From Thermoanaerobaculum sp. (GTDB lineage Bacteria > Acidobacteriota > Thermoanaerobaculia > Multivoradales > UBA5704): 64,000 nucleotides of DNA. Where the stretch lies: NCBI GenBank assembly GCA_021154885.1, contig JAJKHS010000131.1, positions 1-64,000 on the forward strand, read 5' to 3'. Below the pieces are notes generated by a model. The model had not been told where the DNA came from. It ran no database searches and saw nothing but the letters and a program-made list of their open reading frames with translations. This document shows, one piece after another, positions 8,601 to 17,865 of the stretch; position 1 is the first letter of the stretch, and every line of letters begins with the position of its first letter. The position numbers were made by a program, and so were the translations under genes.

Positions 8601-9283
8601 TCGGCTCCCCGTTCACGCTGGCGTTCGCCGGCATCTTCGAGGCGGTGCTCGCTCACCTCCTGGGCGACGCGGAGACCGCCCAGCGGGTCGCCAGGGAGGT
8701 GCAGAGTCTGGCCGTGGAGCTGGGTTTCTCCCAGTGGGCCTGGGAGCCCCCGTTCTTCCTCGCCTGGTCGGAGCTGTACGCGCCGGCAGGGAGCGGCCAG
8801 CCCGGGATCGGGCTGGGCGATTTCGACAGCTCGCAGCGAGTCATCGCGCAGCAGGCGGGGAGCAACATGGCCTACTTTTTCATCCTGCACGCCGAGATCC
8901 TGATCTTGCAGGGGCGCCCTCAGGACGCCTGGCGGGCGTTGGACGAGGGCCTGCGCCTCTCTCAGGCGCGCGGAGTGTTGATCTGGATCGAGGAGATCCA
9001 CCGCCTGCAGGGAGAGCTGCTGCTGCACGACGGCAGCCAACCGGCCGCAGCCGAGCGCCAGCTCCAGACGGCCCTGGAGCTGGCCCGGCGCCATGGCTCC
9101 AGAGCGCTGGAGCTGCGTGCCGCTCTGAGCCTGGGGAGGCTCTGGCAGAGCCAGGGCCGGACGCAGGCCGCCCGCGAGCTCGTGGCCCAGGCCCGGCAGG
9201 GCTTCGACGGAGACGCGAGCCCTGAGCTGCGCGCGGCCCGGGCCTTCCTGGATTCCTGCCCGGCCGGGGAGAAGGGGATATAA
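5645..9283 (+). CDS. TIR - degenerate cyclase-like - STAND ATPase - TPR protein, copy 2
   Basis: A 1,212-residue paralogue with the same domain order: TIR (about 12-155), cyclase-like domain with the metal-site aspartates replaced (CCELVG, ILGGPRM), STAND ATPase with Walker A GEPGMGKS and Walker B LLIEDLHWLD, and a TPR-rich C-terminal third. The TIR half differs from its neighbours at only a few positions, while the C-terminal repeats are clearly more diverged. It begins 9 bases after copy 1 and relies on the TATAAT at the copy 1 stop codon. The proposed role is the same as copy 1, with a different sensed ligand; the ligand is unknown. Confidence 0.88.
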   Translation: MPQTTGASPGRPTVFISYSQKDEAWKDRVVSHLKVLEVEGDLAVWDDKRIAAGEDWRPEIEGAMSRAAVAVLLISTDFLTSGFIRGTEIPRLLARRQTEGLRVIPVFVHPCAWEAVDWLAALQGRPGKGRALSEGRKPQIEKHLSALALEIRDLLRQAPVAGEDRGEKSAKPSAGPHPTGERRQVTVVCCELVGTEGPSGPPQAFDPEALQELMLQLRSLAEEVAKRYDGQLGGILGGPRMLIYFGYPQIHEDNAERAVRAALELADQVAQTSAGSEGGRPIRLALRVGVHTGSAVVAISPQGQEPMTLGTTLDLAVEFQSRAAPGQVIVSPATCCLIDKSFALEALPAVQMPGLGAPLIPHRVVELMESPEDVSAGLPPLVGREGEMELLLSRWALAREGSGQVVLISGEPGMGKSRLVQALRERLEQGAAQWWSCFGSPYTQGSPLLPVVELLRRVLLRREGAAPLDRLASALGDLGLADAVPLFAPLLDLPLDERHPAPPMTPERQREKTLEALVAWVAGTAERQPLMLLIEDLHWLDPTTLDWLDRLIDEMASAPLLLLLTLRLHTLELPWGPRSHLTQLTLTPLNETESATLVDRVLGEQALPAEVRRQIVARTDGVPLFLEELTKTVVESHDSGERQELPAMPTTLRDSLAARLDRLGTAREVAQIAAVIGRNFSFELLAAVCARDEAALQQELRRLEQAELVYRKGFGAQARYLFKHALVQDAAYESLLRRERQQIHRRIAETLASRFPAIAETTPEILAHHYTEAGLTEPAIDFWLRAGGLASRRLASLEAISHLDRALRLLQSLPESPERDRRELNIQNLRAPAIITGRGYLDPAVEPTYARAEVLAERLAAAEERFWAVLGLHICHIAAGNLAQAPSLAERLLRIAEGEQRPALLSIARFSLGNCYIYQGDFARALPELESAYELAPPDDDSYRIRNGADLRVLSLSYASLCLWHLGQLDRARHRAQAAMALARQLGSPFTLAFAGIFEAVLAHLLGDAETAQRVAREVQSLAVELGFSQWAWEPPFFLAWSELYAPAGSGQPGIGLGDFDSSQRVIAQQAGSNMAYFFILHAEILILQGRPQDAWRALDEGLRLSQARGVLIWIEEIHRLQGELLLHDGSQPAAAERQLQTALELARRHGSRALELRAALSLGRLWQSQGRTQAARELVAQARQGFDGDASPELRAARAFLDSCPAGEKGI

Positions 9284-9284
9284 T
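9279..9284 (+). promoter_or_regulatory. TATAAT box overlapping the stop codon of copy 2
   Basis: TATAAT at 9279-9284 includes the TAA stop of copy 2 (9281-9283) and ends 8 bases before ATG 9293. The arrangement is the same as at 5631 and 1958, and no ribosome-binding site is seen. Confidence 0.5.
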
Positions 9285-9292
9285 CTTTTTGA

Positions 9293-12200
9293 ATGCCGCC
9301 GACAACAGGGGACTCTCCGGGCCGCCCGACGGTCTTCATCAGCTACAGCCAGAAGGATGAAGCCTGGAAGGACCGCGTCGTCAGCCATCTGAAAGTCCTG
9401 GAGGTCGAGGGCGAGCTGGCGGTCTGGGACGACAAGCGGATCGGCGCCGGGGAGGACTGGTGGCCGGAGATCGAGGGGGCCATGAACCGCGCGGCGGTGG
9501 CCGTGCTGCTGATCTCCAAGGACTTCCTCACCTCGGGTTTCATCCGCGGCACCGAGGTCCCGCGCCTGCTCGCGCGGCGGCAGACCGAGGGTCTGCGGGT
9601 CATCCCCGTGTTCGTGCACCCCTGCGCCTGGGAAGCGGTCGACTGGCTCGCCGCCCTCCAGGGCCGGCCCGGCAAGGGCCGCACGCTCTCAGAAGGCCGC
9701 AAGCCGCAGATCGAAAAGCACCTCTCCGCCCTGGCGCTGGAGATCCGCGACCTCCTCCGCCAGGCGCCGGCGGTGGGAGAGGACCGCGGCGAGAAAAGCG
9801 TCCAGCCGTCCGCCGGCTCCCATCCGACCGGCGAGCGCCGGCAGGTGACGGTGGTGTGCTGCGAGCTGGTGGGCACGGACGGCCCGTCCGGTCCTGCGCT
9901 GGCGTTCGATCCCGAGTCGCTCCAGGAGCTGATGCTCCAGCTCCGCTCCCTGGCGGAGGGGGTGGCGGGGCGTTACGACGGCCAACTTGGAGGCATCCTG
10001 GGTGGCCCTCGGATGCTGATCTATTTCGGCTACCCCCAGACTCATGAGGACAACGCCGAGCGCGCGGTCCGCGCCGCCCTCGAGCTGGCGGACCAGGTGG
10101 CGCAGACGAGCGCCGGCTCCGAGAGGGGGAGGCCGATCAGCTTGGCGTTGCGGGCCGGCGTTCACACCGGCTCGGCGGTGGTGGCGGTCTCGCCGCAAGG
10201 TCAGGAGCCGATGACCCTGGGCACGACCCTCGACCTGGCGGTCGAGCTCCAGTCCCTGGCGGCGCCGGGCCAGGTGATCGTGAGCCCCGCCACCCGCTCC
10301 CTGGTCGAGAAGAGCTTCGCGCTCGCGGCTCTGCCTCCCGTCCAGGTGCCCGGGAGCACGGCGCCGTCGATCCCCTACCGGGTGCTGGCGCTCCTGGAAT
10401 CGCCGGAGGACAGCTTCGCGGACCTCCCGCCCCTGGTGGGCCGCCAGGGGGAGATGGAGCTGCTGCTGAGCCGCTGGGCTCGGGCCCGGGAGGGGAACGG
10501 CCAGGTCGTCCTCATCAGCGGCGAAGCCGGCATGGGCAAGTCGCGCCTGGTGCTCGGGCTGCGGGAACGCCTGGAGCAGGGCACGGCGCAATGGTGGTCC
10601 TGCTTCGGCTCTCCCTACACCCAGGGCTCACCCCTCCAGCCGGTCGTCGACCTGTTGCGGCAGGTCCTCCTGCGGCGGGAAGGGGCCTCGCCCCTGGACC
10701 AGCTCGCCAGCACGCTGGGGGACCTCGGGCTCGCGGACGCCGTGCCGCTCTTCGCCCCGCTGCTCGACCTGCCGCTCGACGAACGCCACCCCGCCCTTCC
10801 CCTGTCTCCGGAGCGACGGAGGGAGAAGACGCTGGAGGCGCTGGTGACGCTGGTCCTGGAGATGGCGGAGCGGCAGCCCCTGGTCCTGCTGATCGAAGAC
10901 CTGCACTGGCTGGACCCCACCACCCTCGACTGCCTCGGCCACCTGATCGACCAGATGGCGAGCTCGCCTCTCCTCCTCCTCCTGACCCTGCGTCTCCAGA
11001 CCCTGGAGCCCCGGTGGGAGCCTCGCTCCCACCTGACCCAGGTCACCCTGGCGCCGCTGAACGAGACGGAAGCGGCGACGCTCGTCGATCGGGTGCTGGG
11101 CGAGCAGTCCCTGCCGGCGGAGGTGCGGCGGCAGATCGTGGCGCGGACGGACGGCGTCCCCCTGTTCCTGGAGGAGCTGACCAAGACCGTCGTGGAGTCG
11201 CACGAAGCGGGCGAGCGGCAGGAGCTGCCCACGATGCCCACGACGCTGCGCGATTCGCTGGCGGCGCGTCTCGACCGGTTGGGGACGGCCAAGGAGATCG
11301 CCCAGATGGCGGCCGTGATCGGCCGCGTCTTCTCCTTCGAGCTGCTGGCGGCCGTCTGCGCCTGCGACGAGGCGGGGCTGCAGCAGGAGCTGCGGCGTCT
11401 GGTGCAGGCGGAGCTCGTCTATCGCAAGGGTTTCGGCGCCAGGGCGAGATACCTGTTCAAGCACGCCCTGGTCCGGGACGCGGCGTACGAGTCGCTGCTC
11501 AAGCGCGAGCGCCAGCAGATCCACCGGCGGATCGCCGAGACGCTGGCCAGCCGTTTCCCCGAGACCGTGGAGACGACTCCCGAGATCCTCGCCCATCACT
11601 ACACCGAGGCCGGGCTGAACGAGCCGGCCATCGACTTCTGGGTGCGCGCCGGCGGGCTCGCCAGCCGCCGGTCGGCCGGTGCCGAGGCCATCAGCCATCT
11701 GGACCGCGCTCTGCGGCTGCTCCAGAGCCTCCCGGAAAGCCCCGAGCGCGACCGCCGGGAGCTGAGGATTCAGAATTTCCGGGCGCCTGCGATCATCACC
11801 GGCAGAGGGTACCTGGATCCGGAGGTCGAGCAGACCTACGCCCGGGCGGAGGTCCTGGCGGAGCGTCTCGCGGAAGCCGAAGAGCGCTTCTGGGCCGTGC
11901 TTGGATTGCACGTTCATCATGTCGTCTCCGGCAATCTGGTGCAAGCCCTGGACCTCTCCGAGCGCCTCTTGCGGATCGCCGAGAGCGAGCGGCGCCCCTC
12001 CCTCCTCTCCATCGCCTGGCTCTCTTTCGGCATCTACCATTTCTACCAGTGCGACTACGCCCGGGCCGCCTCCGAGCTGGAAAGGGCCTATGAGCTCGCC
12101 CCGCCGGACGACGACTCCCACCGGATCCGCACCGGCGCGGACCAGCGGGTGCTGGCCCTCTCCCACATCTCGCACTGCCTCTTGCACCTGGGCCAGCCCA

Positions 12201-12934
12201 GCCCCGCGCGGCAGCGGGCAGAGCAGGCCGTCGCACTCGCCCGCGAGCTCAGTTGTCCGTTCACACTGGCGACCGCCAGCCTTCACGCCGCGGTGCTCGC
12301 TCACGCTCTGCGCGACGTGGAGACCGTCCGCCGGGCGGCCCGGGAAATGCACGACCTCGCCGTGCAGTTGGGCTTTTCCTACCTGGCTTGGCAGCCCACG
12401 TTGCTCCTCGCGTGGTCGGACCTGTACGCGCCGGTGGGCGACCGGCCCGCCATCGCGCTGGGTGATTTCGACAGCTCGCAGCGGGCCATCGCGCAGTATG
12501 CGGGGGGAACCATGGCCTATTTCTTCTGCCTGCACGCGGAGGTCCTGATCTTGTGCGAGCGTCCCCGGGACGCCTGGCGGGCGTTGGACGAGGGCCTGCG
12601 TCTCTCCCAGACGCGCGGAGTGTCGCTCTGCATCGAAGAGATCTATCGCTTGCAGGGAGAGATCCTGCTGCACGCGAAGAGCCCTGCGGATCTCTGGGAG
12701 GGAGGCGGGCCGGCCGAAGCCGAGCGATTGTTCCAGGCGGCCCTGGAGCAGGCCCGGCGCAGTGGCTCCAGAGCGCTGGCGCTGCGTGCCGCTCTGAGCC
12801 TGGGGAGACTCTGGCAGAGCCAGGGCCGGACGCAGGCCGCCCGCGAGCTCGTCGCCCAGGCCCGTCAGGGCTTCACCGGAGAGCTCGAGAGCGGTGACCT
12901 GCGCGAGGCCCGGGAGTTCCTGGATTCTCTGTAG
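9293..12934 (+). CDS. TIR - degenerate cyclase-like - STAND ATPase - TPR protein, copy 3
   Basis: A 1,213-residue third paralogue. Its first ~157 residues differ from copy 1 at about four positions (Ala24, Gly51, Asp55 and one Glu-to-Asp). The putative TIR glutamate (RGTEVPRLL), Walker A GEAGMGKS and Walker B LLIEDLHWLD are kept, and the cyclase-like domain is degenerate in the same way. The TPR region differs from copies 1 and 2 (for example SHISHCLLHLGQPSPAR where copy 1 has AFAAQCFGNLGRLDHA). The protein ends with LREAREFLDSL rather than the CPA(E/G)EKGI tail of the other copies, and no TATAAT junction follows. It is the last gene of the tandem set. Confidence 0.88.
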   Translation: MPPTTGDSPGRPTVFISYSQKDEAWKDRVVSHLKVLEVEGELAVWDDKRIGAGEDWWPEIEGAMNRAAVAVLLISKDFLTSGFIRGTEVPRLLARRQTEGLRVIPVFVHPCAWEAVDWLAALQGRPGKGRTLSEGRKPQIEKHLSALALEIRDLLRQAPAVGEDRGEKSVQPSAGSHPTGERRQVTVVCCELVGTDGPSGPALAFDPESLQELMLQLRSLAEGVAGRYDGQLGGILGGPRMLIYFGYPQTHEDNAERAVRAALELADQVAQTSAGSERGRPISLALRAGVHTGSAVVAVSPQGQEPMTLGTTLDLAVELQSLAAPGQVIVSPATRSLVEKSFALAALPPVQVPGSTAPSIPYRVLALLESPEDSFADLPPLVGRQGEMELLLSRWARAREGNGQVVLISGEAGMGKSRLVLGLRERLEQGTAQWWSCFGSPYTQGSPLQPVVDLLRQVLLRREGASPLDQLASTLGDLGLADAVPLFAPLLDLPLDERHPALPLSPERRREKTLEALVTLVLEMAERQPLVLLIEDLHWLDPTTLDCLGHLIDQMASSPLLLLLTLRLQTLEPRWEPRSHLTQVTLAPLNETEAATLVDRVLGEQSLPAEVRRQIVARTDGVPLFLEELTKTVVESHEAGERQELPTMPTTLRDSLAARLDRLGTAKEIAQMAAVIGRVFSFELLAAVCACDEAGLQQELRRLVQAELVYRKGFGARARYLFKHALVRDAAYESLLKRERQQIHRRIAETLASRFPETVETTPEILAHHYTEAGLNEPAIDFWVRAGGLASRRSAGAEAISHLDRALRLLQSLPESPERDRRELRIQNFRAPAIITGRGYLDPEVEQTYARAEVLAERLAEAEERFWAVLGLHVHHVVSGNLVQALDLSERLLRIAESERRPSLLSIAWLSFGIYHFYQCDYARAASELERAYELAPPDDDSHRIRTGADQRVLALSHISHCLLHLGQPSPARQRAEQAVALARELSCPFTLATASLHAAVLAHALRDVETVRRAAREMHDLAVQLGFSYLAWQPTLLLAWSDLYAPVGDRPAIALGDFDSSQRAIAQYAGGTMAYFFCLHAEVLILCERPRDAWRALDEGLRLSQTRGVSLCIEEIYRLQGEILLHAKSPADLWEGGGPAEAERLFQAALEQARRSGSRALALRAALSLGRLWQSQGRTQAARELVAQARQGFTGELESGDLREAREFLDSL

Positions 12935-13079
12935 CGCCAGCTCGCGGCAGCCGTCATCGGCGTCTTTCTTGCATATAGCGAAATTCCGATGTCCATTTCT
13001 TCGGCAGGCCCTCGCCGGCCTCCGAGGACAGGAGGAAGACGCCCAGTAAAAACGCCCATCCCCCACAGGAGGTATGCCC

Positions 13080-15617
13080 ATGATCGACTCGCGTGCAGGC
13101 ACTCCCGCGCACACCTTCTCTCCTCGCCATCCACGGAGGATCCAATGGCTCTGGGTCTTCCTCATCCTCATCCTCGCGGCGGCGCCCGGTCTCAAAGCCG
13201 CCATGATCAACGTCCCTGCCGGCGCCGACCTTCAGGCGGCGATCGACGCGGCGCAGCCGGGCGACACCCTGCTCCTCGCCGCCGGGGCGACCTTCACCGG
13301 CCCCATCACCCTGCGTTACAAGGCGGGCACCGGCACGGACGCCGACTGGATCACCCTCCGCACCGCGACGGCGGATTCGAGCTTGCCGCCGGGCCAGCGC
13401 GTCTCGCCCGCCGACGCGGGCAAACTGGCGAAGATCGTCTCTCCGGGCAGCGGCGAGCACGCGCTCCAGACCGAGCCCCAGGCCCATCACTACAAGCTGA
13501 TCGGCCTCGAGATCGCGCCGCAGGACGCCCAGGCCGTGGTCTACGACCTGCTCGTGCTCGGCTCGACCGACGCCGAGCAGAACACGCTCGCCCAGGTGCC
13601 GAACCACCTGGTGGTCGATCGTTGCTACATCCACGCCTTTCCGACTCAGGGGGTGAAGCGCGGCATCCAGCTCAACAGCGCCGCGACCGACGTCGTCAAC
13701 AGCTATATCGCCGACTTCAAACAGGTGGGCCAGGACACGCAGGCGATCGCCGGCTGGAACGGCCCCGGCCCCTTCACGATCACCAACAACTACCTGGAAG
13801 GAGCGGGGGAGAACCTGATCTTCGGCGGCGCCGATCCCTCGATCCAGAACCTCGTACCTTCCGACATCGTGATCCGTGGAAACCATTTCTACAAGAAGCT
13901 CTCCTGGTATTTCAACGATCCGAGCTACGCCGGCACCCACTGGGGGGTGAAGAACCTGCTCGAGCTCAAGAACGCCCAGCGAGTGACGATCGACGGCAAC
14001 GTCTTCGAGAATTGCTGGGGAGACGCGCAGGACGGCTACGCCATCCTCTTCACGGTGCGCAACCAGGACGGTCACGCGCCGTGGAGCACCGTGCAGGACG
14101 TGCAGTTCACGCACAACGTCGTCCGCCACTCGGCTTCCGCCATCCAGACCCTGGGCACGGACTACGACTTCCCGAGCCAGCAGGAGCAGCGTGTCACGGT
14201 GGCGAACAACGTCTTCGAGGACATCGACTACGCCCGGTGGAACGGCGCCGGCTGGTTCCTCGAAATGACCGACGGCATGGTCGACTTCACCGTCGATCAC
14301 AATACGGCCTTCCAGACCAGCAACCTCATTTCGGTGGGCGGCACGCCGAGCACGCGGTTCGTCTTCACCAACAACATCGCGCCGCATAACACCTACGGCG
14401 TGCATGGCGACGACCACGCGGGCGGCAACGACTCGATCAATACCTTTTTTCCCGGCGGCACCTTCCGCCGCAACGTCATCCCCGGGGCCCCGGCGAGCTC
14501 CTATCCCACGGACAACTTCTATCCCGCGACGCTCGACGACGTCGGCTTCGTGAACCGCGCCGGCGGCGACTACCACCTCGCGGCCGGCAGCCCCTACAAG
14601 GGCCAGGGCACGGACGGCAAGGACCCCGGCGCCGATATCGACGCGGTGGCCTCGGCGACGGCCCATGCGATCGACGGCGCGCCGCCGTCCGGGCGGTCGC
14701 CGTTCCACGGCACTCCGGCCGCCGTGCCCGGAACGATCAAGGCCGCCGACTTCGACAACGGCGGCGAGGGCGTGACCTATCACGATACGACGCCCGGCAA
14801 CTCCTCGACTTCCACGTATCGGACGAGCGACGTCGATCTCTACGACGACAGCGTCGTCGCGCTCGCCGCCGGCGAATGGCTCGAATATACAGTGAACGTC
14901 GCCGCCACCGCCTCGACCTACGCCATCGTGGCGCAGGTGAGCGCAATCTCCACGAGCGGCTCGTTCCACGTCCTGGTGGACGGCGTGGACAAGACGGGGC
15001 CGCTCGCCGTGCCGGTCACCGGGAGCTGGGCGATCTGGGGATCGGCGATCAAGACCGGAGTGACCCTGTCCGCCGGGACCCACGTGCTGCGCTTCGCGGT
15101 CGACAGCGGCTTCGACGGCTTCTACTCGCTGCGCATCGTCAATACCGCGGTGGCGGAGACGCCATTCGGCGGCAGCGCCCGGACGCTCCCCGGCACCGTC
15201 AACGCCGCCGACTTCGACGACGGCGGCGAGATGGTCGGCTATCACGACAACACCGCCGGCTGCGCGGGAAGCTGCGGCTACCGCACGGCGGACGTCGATC
15301 GCTGGGATACGATCGTCTATCAGACCGGCACCGGCGAGTGGCTGAAGTACACGGTGGACGTCACGGCCGGGACCTATTCGATCAATCTTCGCGTCGCCTC
15401 CGAGACCGGCGGCGCGAGGTTCCACGTCGAATTCGACGGCGTCGACGTCACGGGTCCCCTCACCATGCCCGCGACCGGCGGCTGGAATGCCTTCCAGACC
15501 GTCACCAGGACCGGCGTCACTCTGTCGGCCGGCCGGAAGGTGATGCGAATCGTGATCGACGACGCCGCGGGAGCGGTGGACGCGGGCTCGTTCGATACGA
15601 TCACGGTCGGGCCTTGA
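13080..15617 (+). CDS. secreted right-handed beta-helix protein with two CBM6-like domains
   Basis: An 845-residue extracellular protein. AGGAGG at 13067-13072 is only 1 base from the first ATG (13074) and 7 bases from the ATG at 13080, so I choose 13080. A signal sequence covers about residues 18-42 (LWVFLILILAAAPGLKA). Residues 45-520 form a parallel beta-helix with Asn/Val/Ile-rich rungs (NHLVVDRCYIHAF, VTIDGNVFENCW), as in pectate lyase-like and polysaccharide-degrading proteins. Two CBM6-type modules follow (about 545-690 and 700-845), each with a GEWLEYTV or GEWLKYTV strand, which usually bind beta-glycans. A carbohydrate-binding or lyase function is likely. I see no catalytic residues I can assign. 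Confidence 0.8.
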   Translation: MIDSRAGTPAHTFSPRHPRRIQWLWVFLILILAAAPGLKAAMINVPAGADLQAAIDAAQPGDTLLLAAGATFTGPITLRYKAGTGTDADWITLRTATADSSLPPGQRVSPADAGKLAKIVSPGSGEHALQTEPQAHHYKLIGLEIAPQDAQAVVYDLLVLGSTDAEQNTLAQVPNHLVVDRCYIHAFPTQGVKRGIQLNSAATDVVNSYIADFKQVGQDTQAIAGWNGPGPFTITNNYLEGAGENLIFGGADPSIQNLVPSDIVIRGNHFYKKLSWYFNDPSYAGTHWGVKNLLELKNAQRVTIDGNVFENCWGDAQDGYAILFTVRNQDGHAPWSTVQDVQFTHNVVRHSASAIQTLGTDYDFPSQQEQRVTVANNVFEDIDYARWNGAGWFLEMTDGMVDFTVDHNTAFQTSNLISVGGTPSTRFVFTNNIAPHNTYGVHGDDHAGGNDSINTFFPGGTFRRNVIPGAPASSYPTDNFYPATLDDVGFVNRAGGDYHLAAGSPYKGQGTDGKDPGADIDAVASATAHAIDGAPPSGRSPFHGTPAAVPGTIKAADFDNGGEGVTYHDTTPGNSSTSTYRTSDVDLYDDSVVALAAGEWLEYTVNVAATASTYAIVAQVSAISTSGSFHVLVDGVDKTGPLAVPVTGSWAIWGSAIKTGVTLSAGTHVLRFAVDSGFDGFYSLRIVNTAVAETPFGGSARTLPGTVNAADFDDGGEMVGYHDNTAGCAGSCGYRTADVDRWDTIVYQTGTGEWLKYTVDVTAGTYSINLRVASETGGARFHVEFDGVDVTGPLTMPATGGWNAFQTVTRTGVTLSAGRKVMRIVIDDAAGAVDAGSFDTITVGP

Positions 15618-15627
15618 AAAGATAAGC

Positions 15628-15659
15628 GGCGGCGGGCCGGCGGATGCCGGCCCGCCGCC
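15628..15659. terminator. strong hairpin between convergent genes
   Basis: A perfect 14-bp GC stem (15628-15641 with 15646-15659) with a GGAT loop. There is no U-tract. It lies between two convergent stops and probably limits read-through in both directions. Confidence 0.6.
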
Positions 15660-15697
15660 TGGCAGGGCAACCGGGTCTGGAGGACTGGGGCGAAGCC

Positions 15698-17443
15698 CTA
15701 CTTGGGGAACGCGCTGGTATCGGCCACGCTGCCCAGGTTGCCGCTCGGATTGAGGTACGTCTTCTGCAGACCGGTCACGGTATCGGTGACCGTGATCTTG
15801 TACTCGACGGTCGACAGTGCGCCATAGAATACCCACCAGTGCTGGTTGAGCGACGTGCCGTCCAGCACCTTGATGACGAGCTCGACGTTCTCCAGCCCGA
15901 AGAACCAGAAGTAGCCGGTGTCAGCGGTCAACGGCACCGCCTGGCCGACGCCGCTGTTGCCCGAGAAGTCCTTCCATGCGACCTCGACCTTGAACCGGCC
16001 GCCGTTGAGGCACAGGGCCGTCGTGGAGGAGGCGCAAGACCCCGTCGCGGCGGGCACCGGCGCGGGGAACTGGACGAAGTCCTCGGTGTTTCCGGGGCCC
16101 GCCAGCGTCGGGCTGGCGCTCACGGTGTAGCGCAGGAGGGCCCAGTTGCCGCCGCGAGGCGCCGGGGGAATCGAGACGGTGGCACTGTCGCCGGGGTTGA
16201 CGAGGACGGGCGGAATCCCGACGCGGTCGACGTGGATCGGCGACAGGACCGAGGACGGATTCATCAGCGCCAGGTCCAGCTCGTTCTCAAAGTACTGGAC
16301 GGTGATGTTACCCACGTACAGAGGCTTGCTTTCGCAGGCCGATACGCTGTTGGTGTAGGTGATGTTGCCGCCGAAACCGTAGAGGTGGAGGTTGCTGTTG
16401 CACTGGTGTGCGCATCCAATGTTCACGCCGTTGTTCGTCATGAAGACGCCCAGGATGTCGACCGATTGCTCCGGCAGGTTGAAGCCGACGTGGACGACGG
16501 CGCCGGGCGGAATGCTCCCGCCGGACCATCTCAGCAGGTCGTTCGGGCCGATCGGGACGACGGTGAAGTTCGGCGTCGTGCCGTGGAAGATGTCGTTGAT
16601 CTGACTGTGGTGCCCGGCGATGAGGATGTCGACCCCCGTCGCCGTCTGGCCGGTGGGATTCGAAATGTCCTTGTTGACGATGACCCGCCTGGGGTTGACC
16701 ACCTCGCTGAAAGGCAGGCGGAAGATCAGGAATTCGCCGGCGACGAAGCCCGAGAACGGGTCGGTGACACCCGACGGGTTGTACCACATCCATTTCGCCG
16801 CGGGACCGATGGCCGACGGGCAGACTTGCTGGAAGTCCCCAGCCGCGCTGCTGTTGTCCTCGCCGATGGCGAGCTTGCCCACGTAGCCCGCTCCGGTTGG
16901 GCCGCCAGTGAGCCCGACCCAGCCGTGGCTTGATCCTCCCCCGCCGGTGCCGGCGTTGGCAATGGCGATCTGGGAATTGATCACGGCGACACTCGGGCCT
17001 CCACTTCCGGGATTGAAGTCCATCCCGGTGGCGTAGACTTCCCACGCCGAGCTCCCCGTGTAGGACGTCTTCGAACCCGAGACGAACTGCGCCAGGACCC
17101 CTTGAGTTGAGGACTTGTCGCTATAGGCGACAATATAAAGATAGCCGTTCGCCACGTAAGGAAGGTTGGGGTAGATCTCCGGCCCGTTGCCGCAAGCGAA
17201 GATCTGTCCGGCGGTGGTGTTCTCGACGTTGGCAAAGAAGCTCGTGATGCCGGAAGCGGTGCCATAGGCGAACCTGTAGGCGTTGTCGGCGGTGATCGTG
17301 GCGTTGATCGTCTGTGCACCCGCGGCGGCCAAGAGGACGAGTTGCAGCGTGGCCACCAGGAGCGAGGCGCGCCAGGGATTCATTTTCATGCTTCGGCGGG
17401 TATGAGGCGGTCTCTTTCGCAATTCAATCTGAAGGTTTTTCAT
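15698..17443 (-). CDS. secreted protein with the shared ~100-aa C-terminal domain
   Basis: A 581-residue protein. The start at 17443 has GAGGAG about 6 bases upstream; the longer frame upstream has no signal. A basic N-terminus (RKRPPHTRR) precedes a hydrophobic signal segment ending AAAGAQ. Residues ~45-470 are Gly/Ser/Asn/Thr-rich beta sequence with no family I recognise. The last ~105 residues (starting ALCLNGGRFKVEVAW) form a domain that occurs twice more in the beta-helix protein at 26237. Typical motifs are GDTGYFWF, VKVLDG, FWVFYGALS and VTDTVTG. It may be an adhesion or surface-sorting domain; this is inference. It is convergent with the beta-helix/CBM6 gene. Confidence 0.75.
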   Translation of the reverse strand: MKNLQIELRKRPPHTRRSMKMNPWRASLLVATLQLVLLAAAGAQTINATITADNAYRFAYGTASGITSFFANVENTTAGQIFACGNGPEIYPNLPYVANGYLYIVAYSDKSSTQGVLAQFVSGSKTSYTGSSAWEVYATGMDFNPGSGGPSVAVINSQIAIANAGTGGGGSSHGWVGLTGGPTGAGYVGKLAIGEDNSSAAGDFQQVCPSAIGPAAKWMWYNPSGVTDPFSGFVAGEFLIFRLPFSEVVNPRRVIVNKDISNPTGQTATGVDILIAGHHSQINDIFHGTTPNFTVVPIGPNDLLRWSGGSIPPGAVVHVGFNLPEQSVDILGVFMTNNGVNIGCAHQCNSNLHLYGFGGNITYTNSVSACESKPLYVGNITVQYFENELDLALMNPSSVLSPIHVDRVGIPPVLVNPGDSATVSIPPAPRGGNWALLRYTVSASPTLAGPGNTEDFVQFPAPVPAATGSCASSTTALCLNGGRFKVEVAWKDFSGNSGVGQAVPLTADTGYFWFFGLENVELVIKVLDGTSLNQHWWVFYGALSTVEYKITVTDTVTGLQKTYLNPSGNLGSVADTSAFPK

Positions 17444-17848
17444 CGTTCGCTCCTCGACAGGGGTGAGTGGTTCGGATGCATCTGACCCCTGTAAGGGCAA
17501 CGGCAGTGCCAACTCCCCGGGTGGTGCCGGAGAGGCAGGGCAAGTTGCCAGGAATCAGAGAGTTGGCTCGGTTGCTGTCGGCCGTTGCGGCGAGGGCGGA
17601 AGGTGGAATTCCTGGGGTGGGTTTGCCATAGATGTGGCATCGGCGCCCCAGTCTTTGCAGGTCGCTGCCTCGAACAAGTGCCTGGGCTTCTTGAAGAGGA
17701 AGGGCTTCCAAACGACCGACCTCGTCTCAAATAAATATTGAAATCCACCTATGAGCGACAGGATTTTCGGGCGGCGCTTCGGCGCCCGGCCGAGAGTACC
17801 ATGGTGGCACCTGCCGCCGTCGCGGTGAGCCCAAAATAGGTAAGAGCA
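17444..17848. other. intergenic region, no supported gene
   Basis: About 400 bases between divergent genes. It holds a small GGCGC-TTCG-GCGCC hairpin near 17774-17787 and A/T-rich sequence near 17730-17750. Short open frames exist on both strands but lack ribosome-binding sites and family resemblance. Confidence 0.5.
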
Positions 17849-17857
17849 TGCTATACT
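17849..17857 (+). promoter_or_regulatory. extended -10 box, predicted leaderless start
   Basis: TGCTATACT (extended -10) ends 8 bases before ATG 17866. The spacing equals that of the TIR-STAND genes and there is no Shine-Dalgarno (AGATTTCT). Confidence 0.55.
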
Positions 17858-17865
17858 AGATTTCT

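Noticed and set aside
17463-17741. Plus-strand open frame in the divergent intergenic region
   Set aside because: No ribosome-binding site or recognisable domain. The opposite strand frames are equally open.
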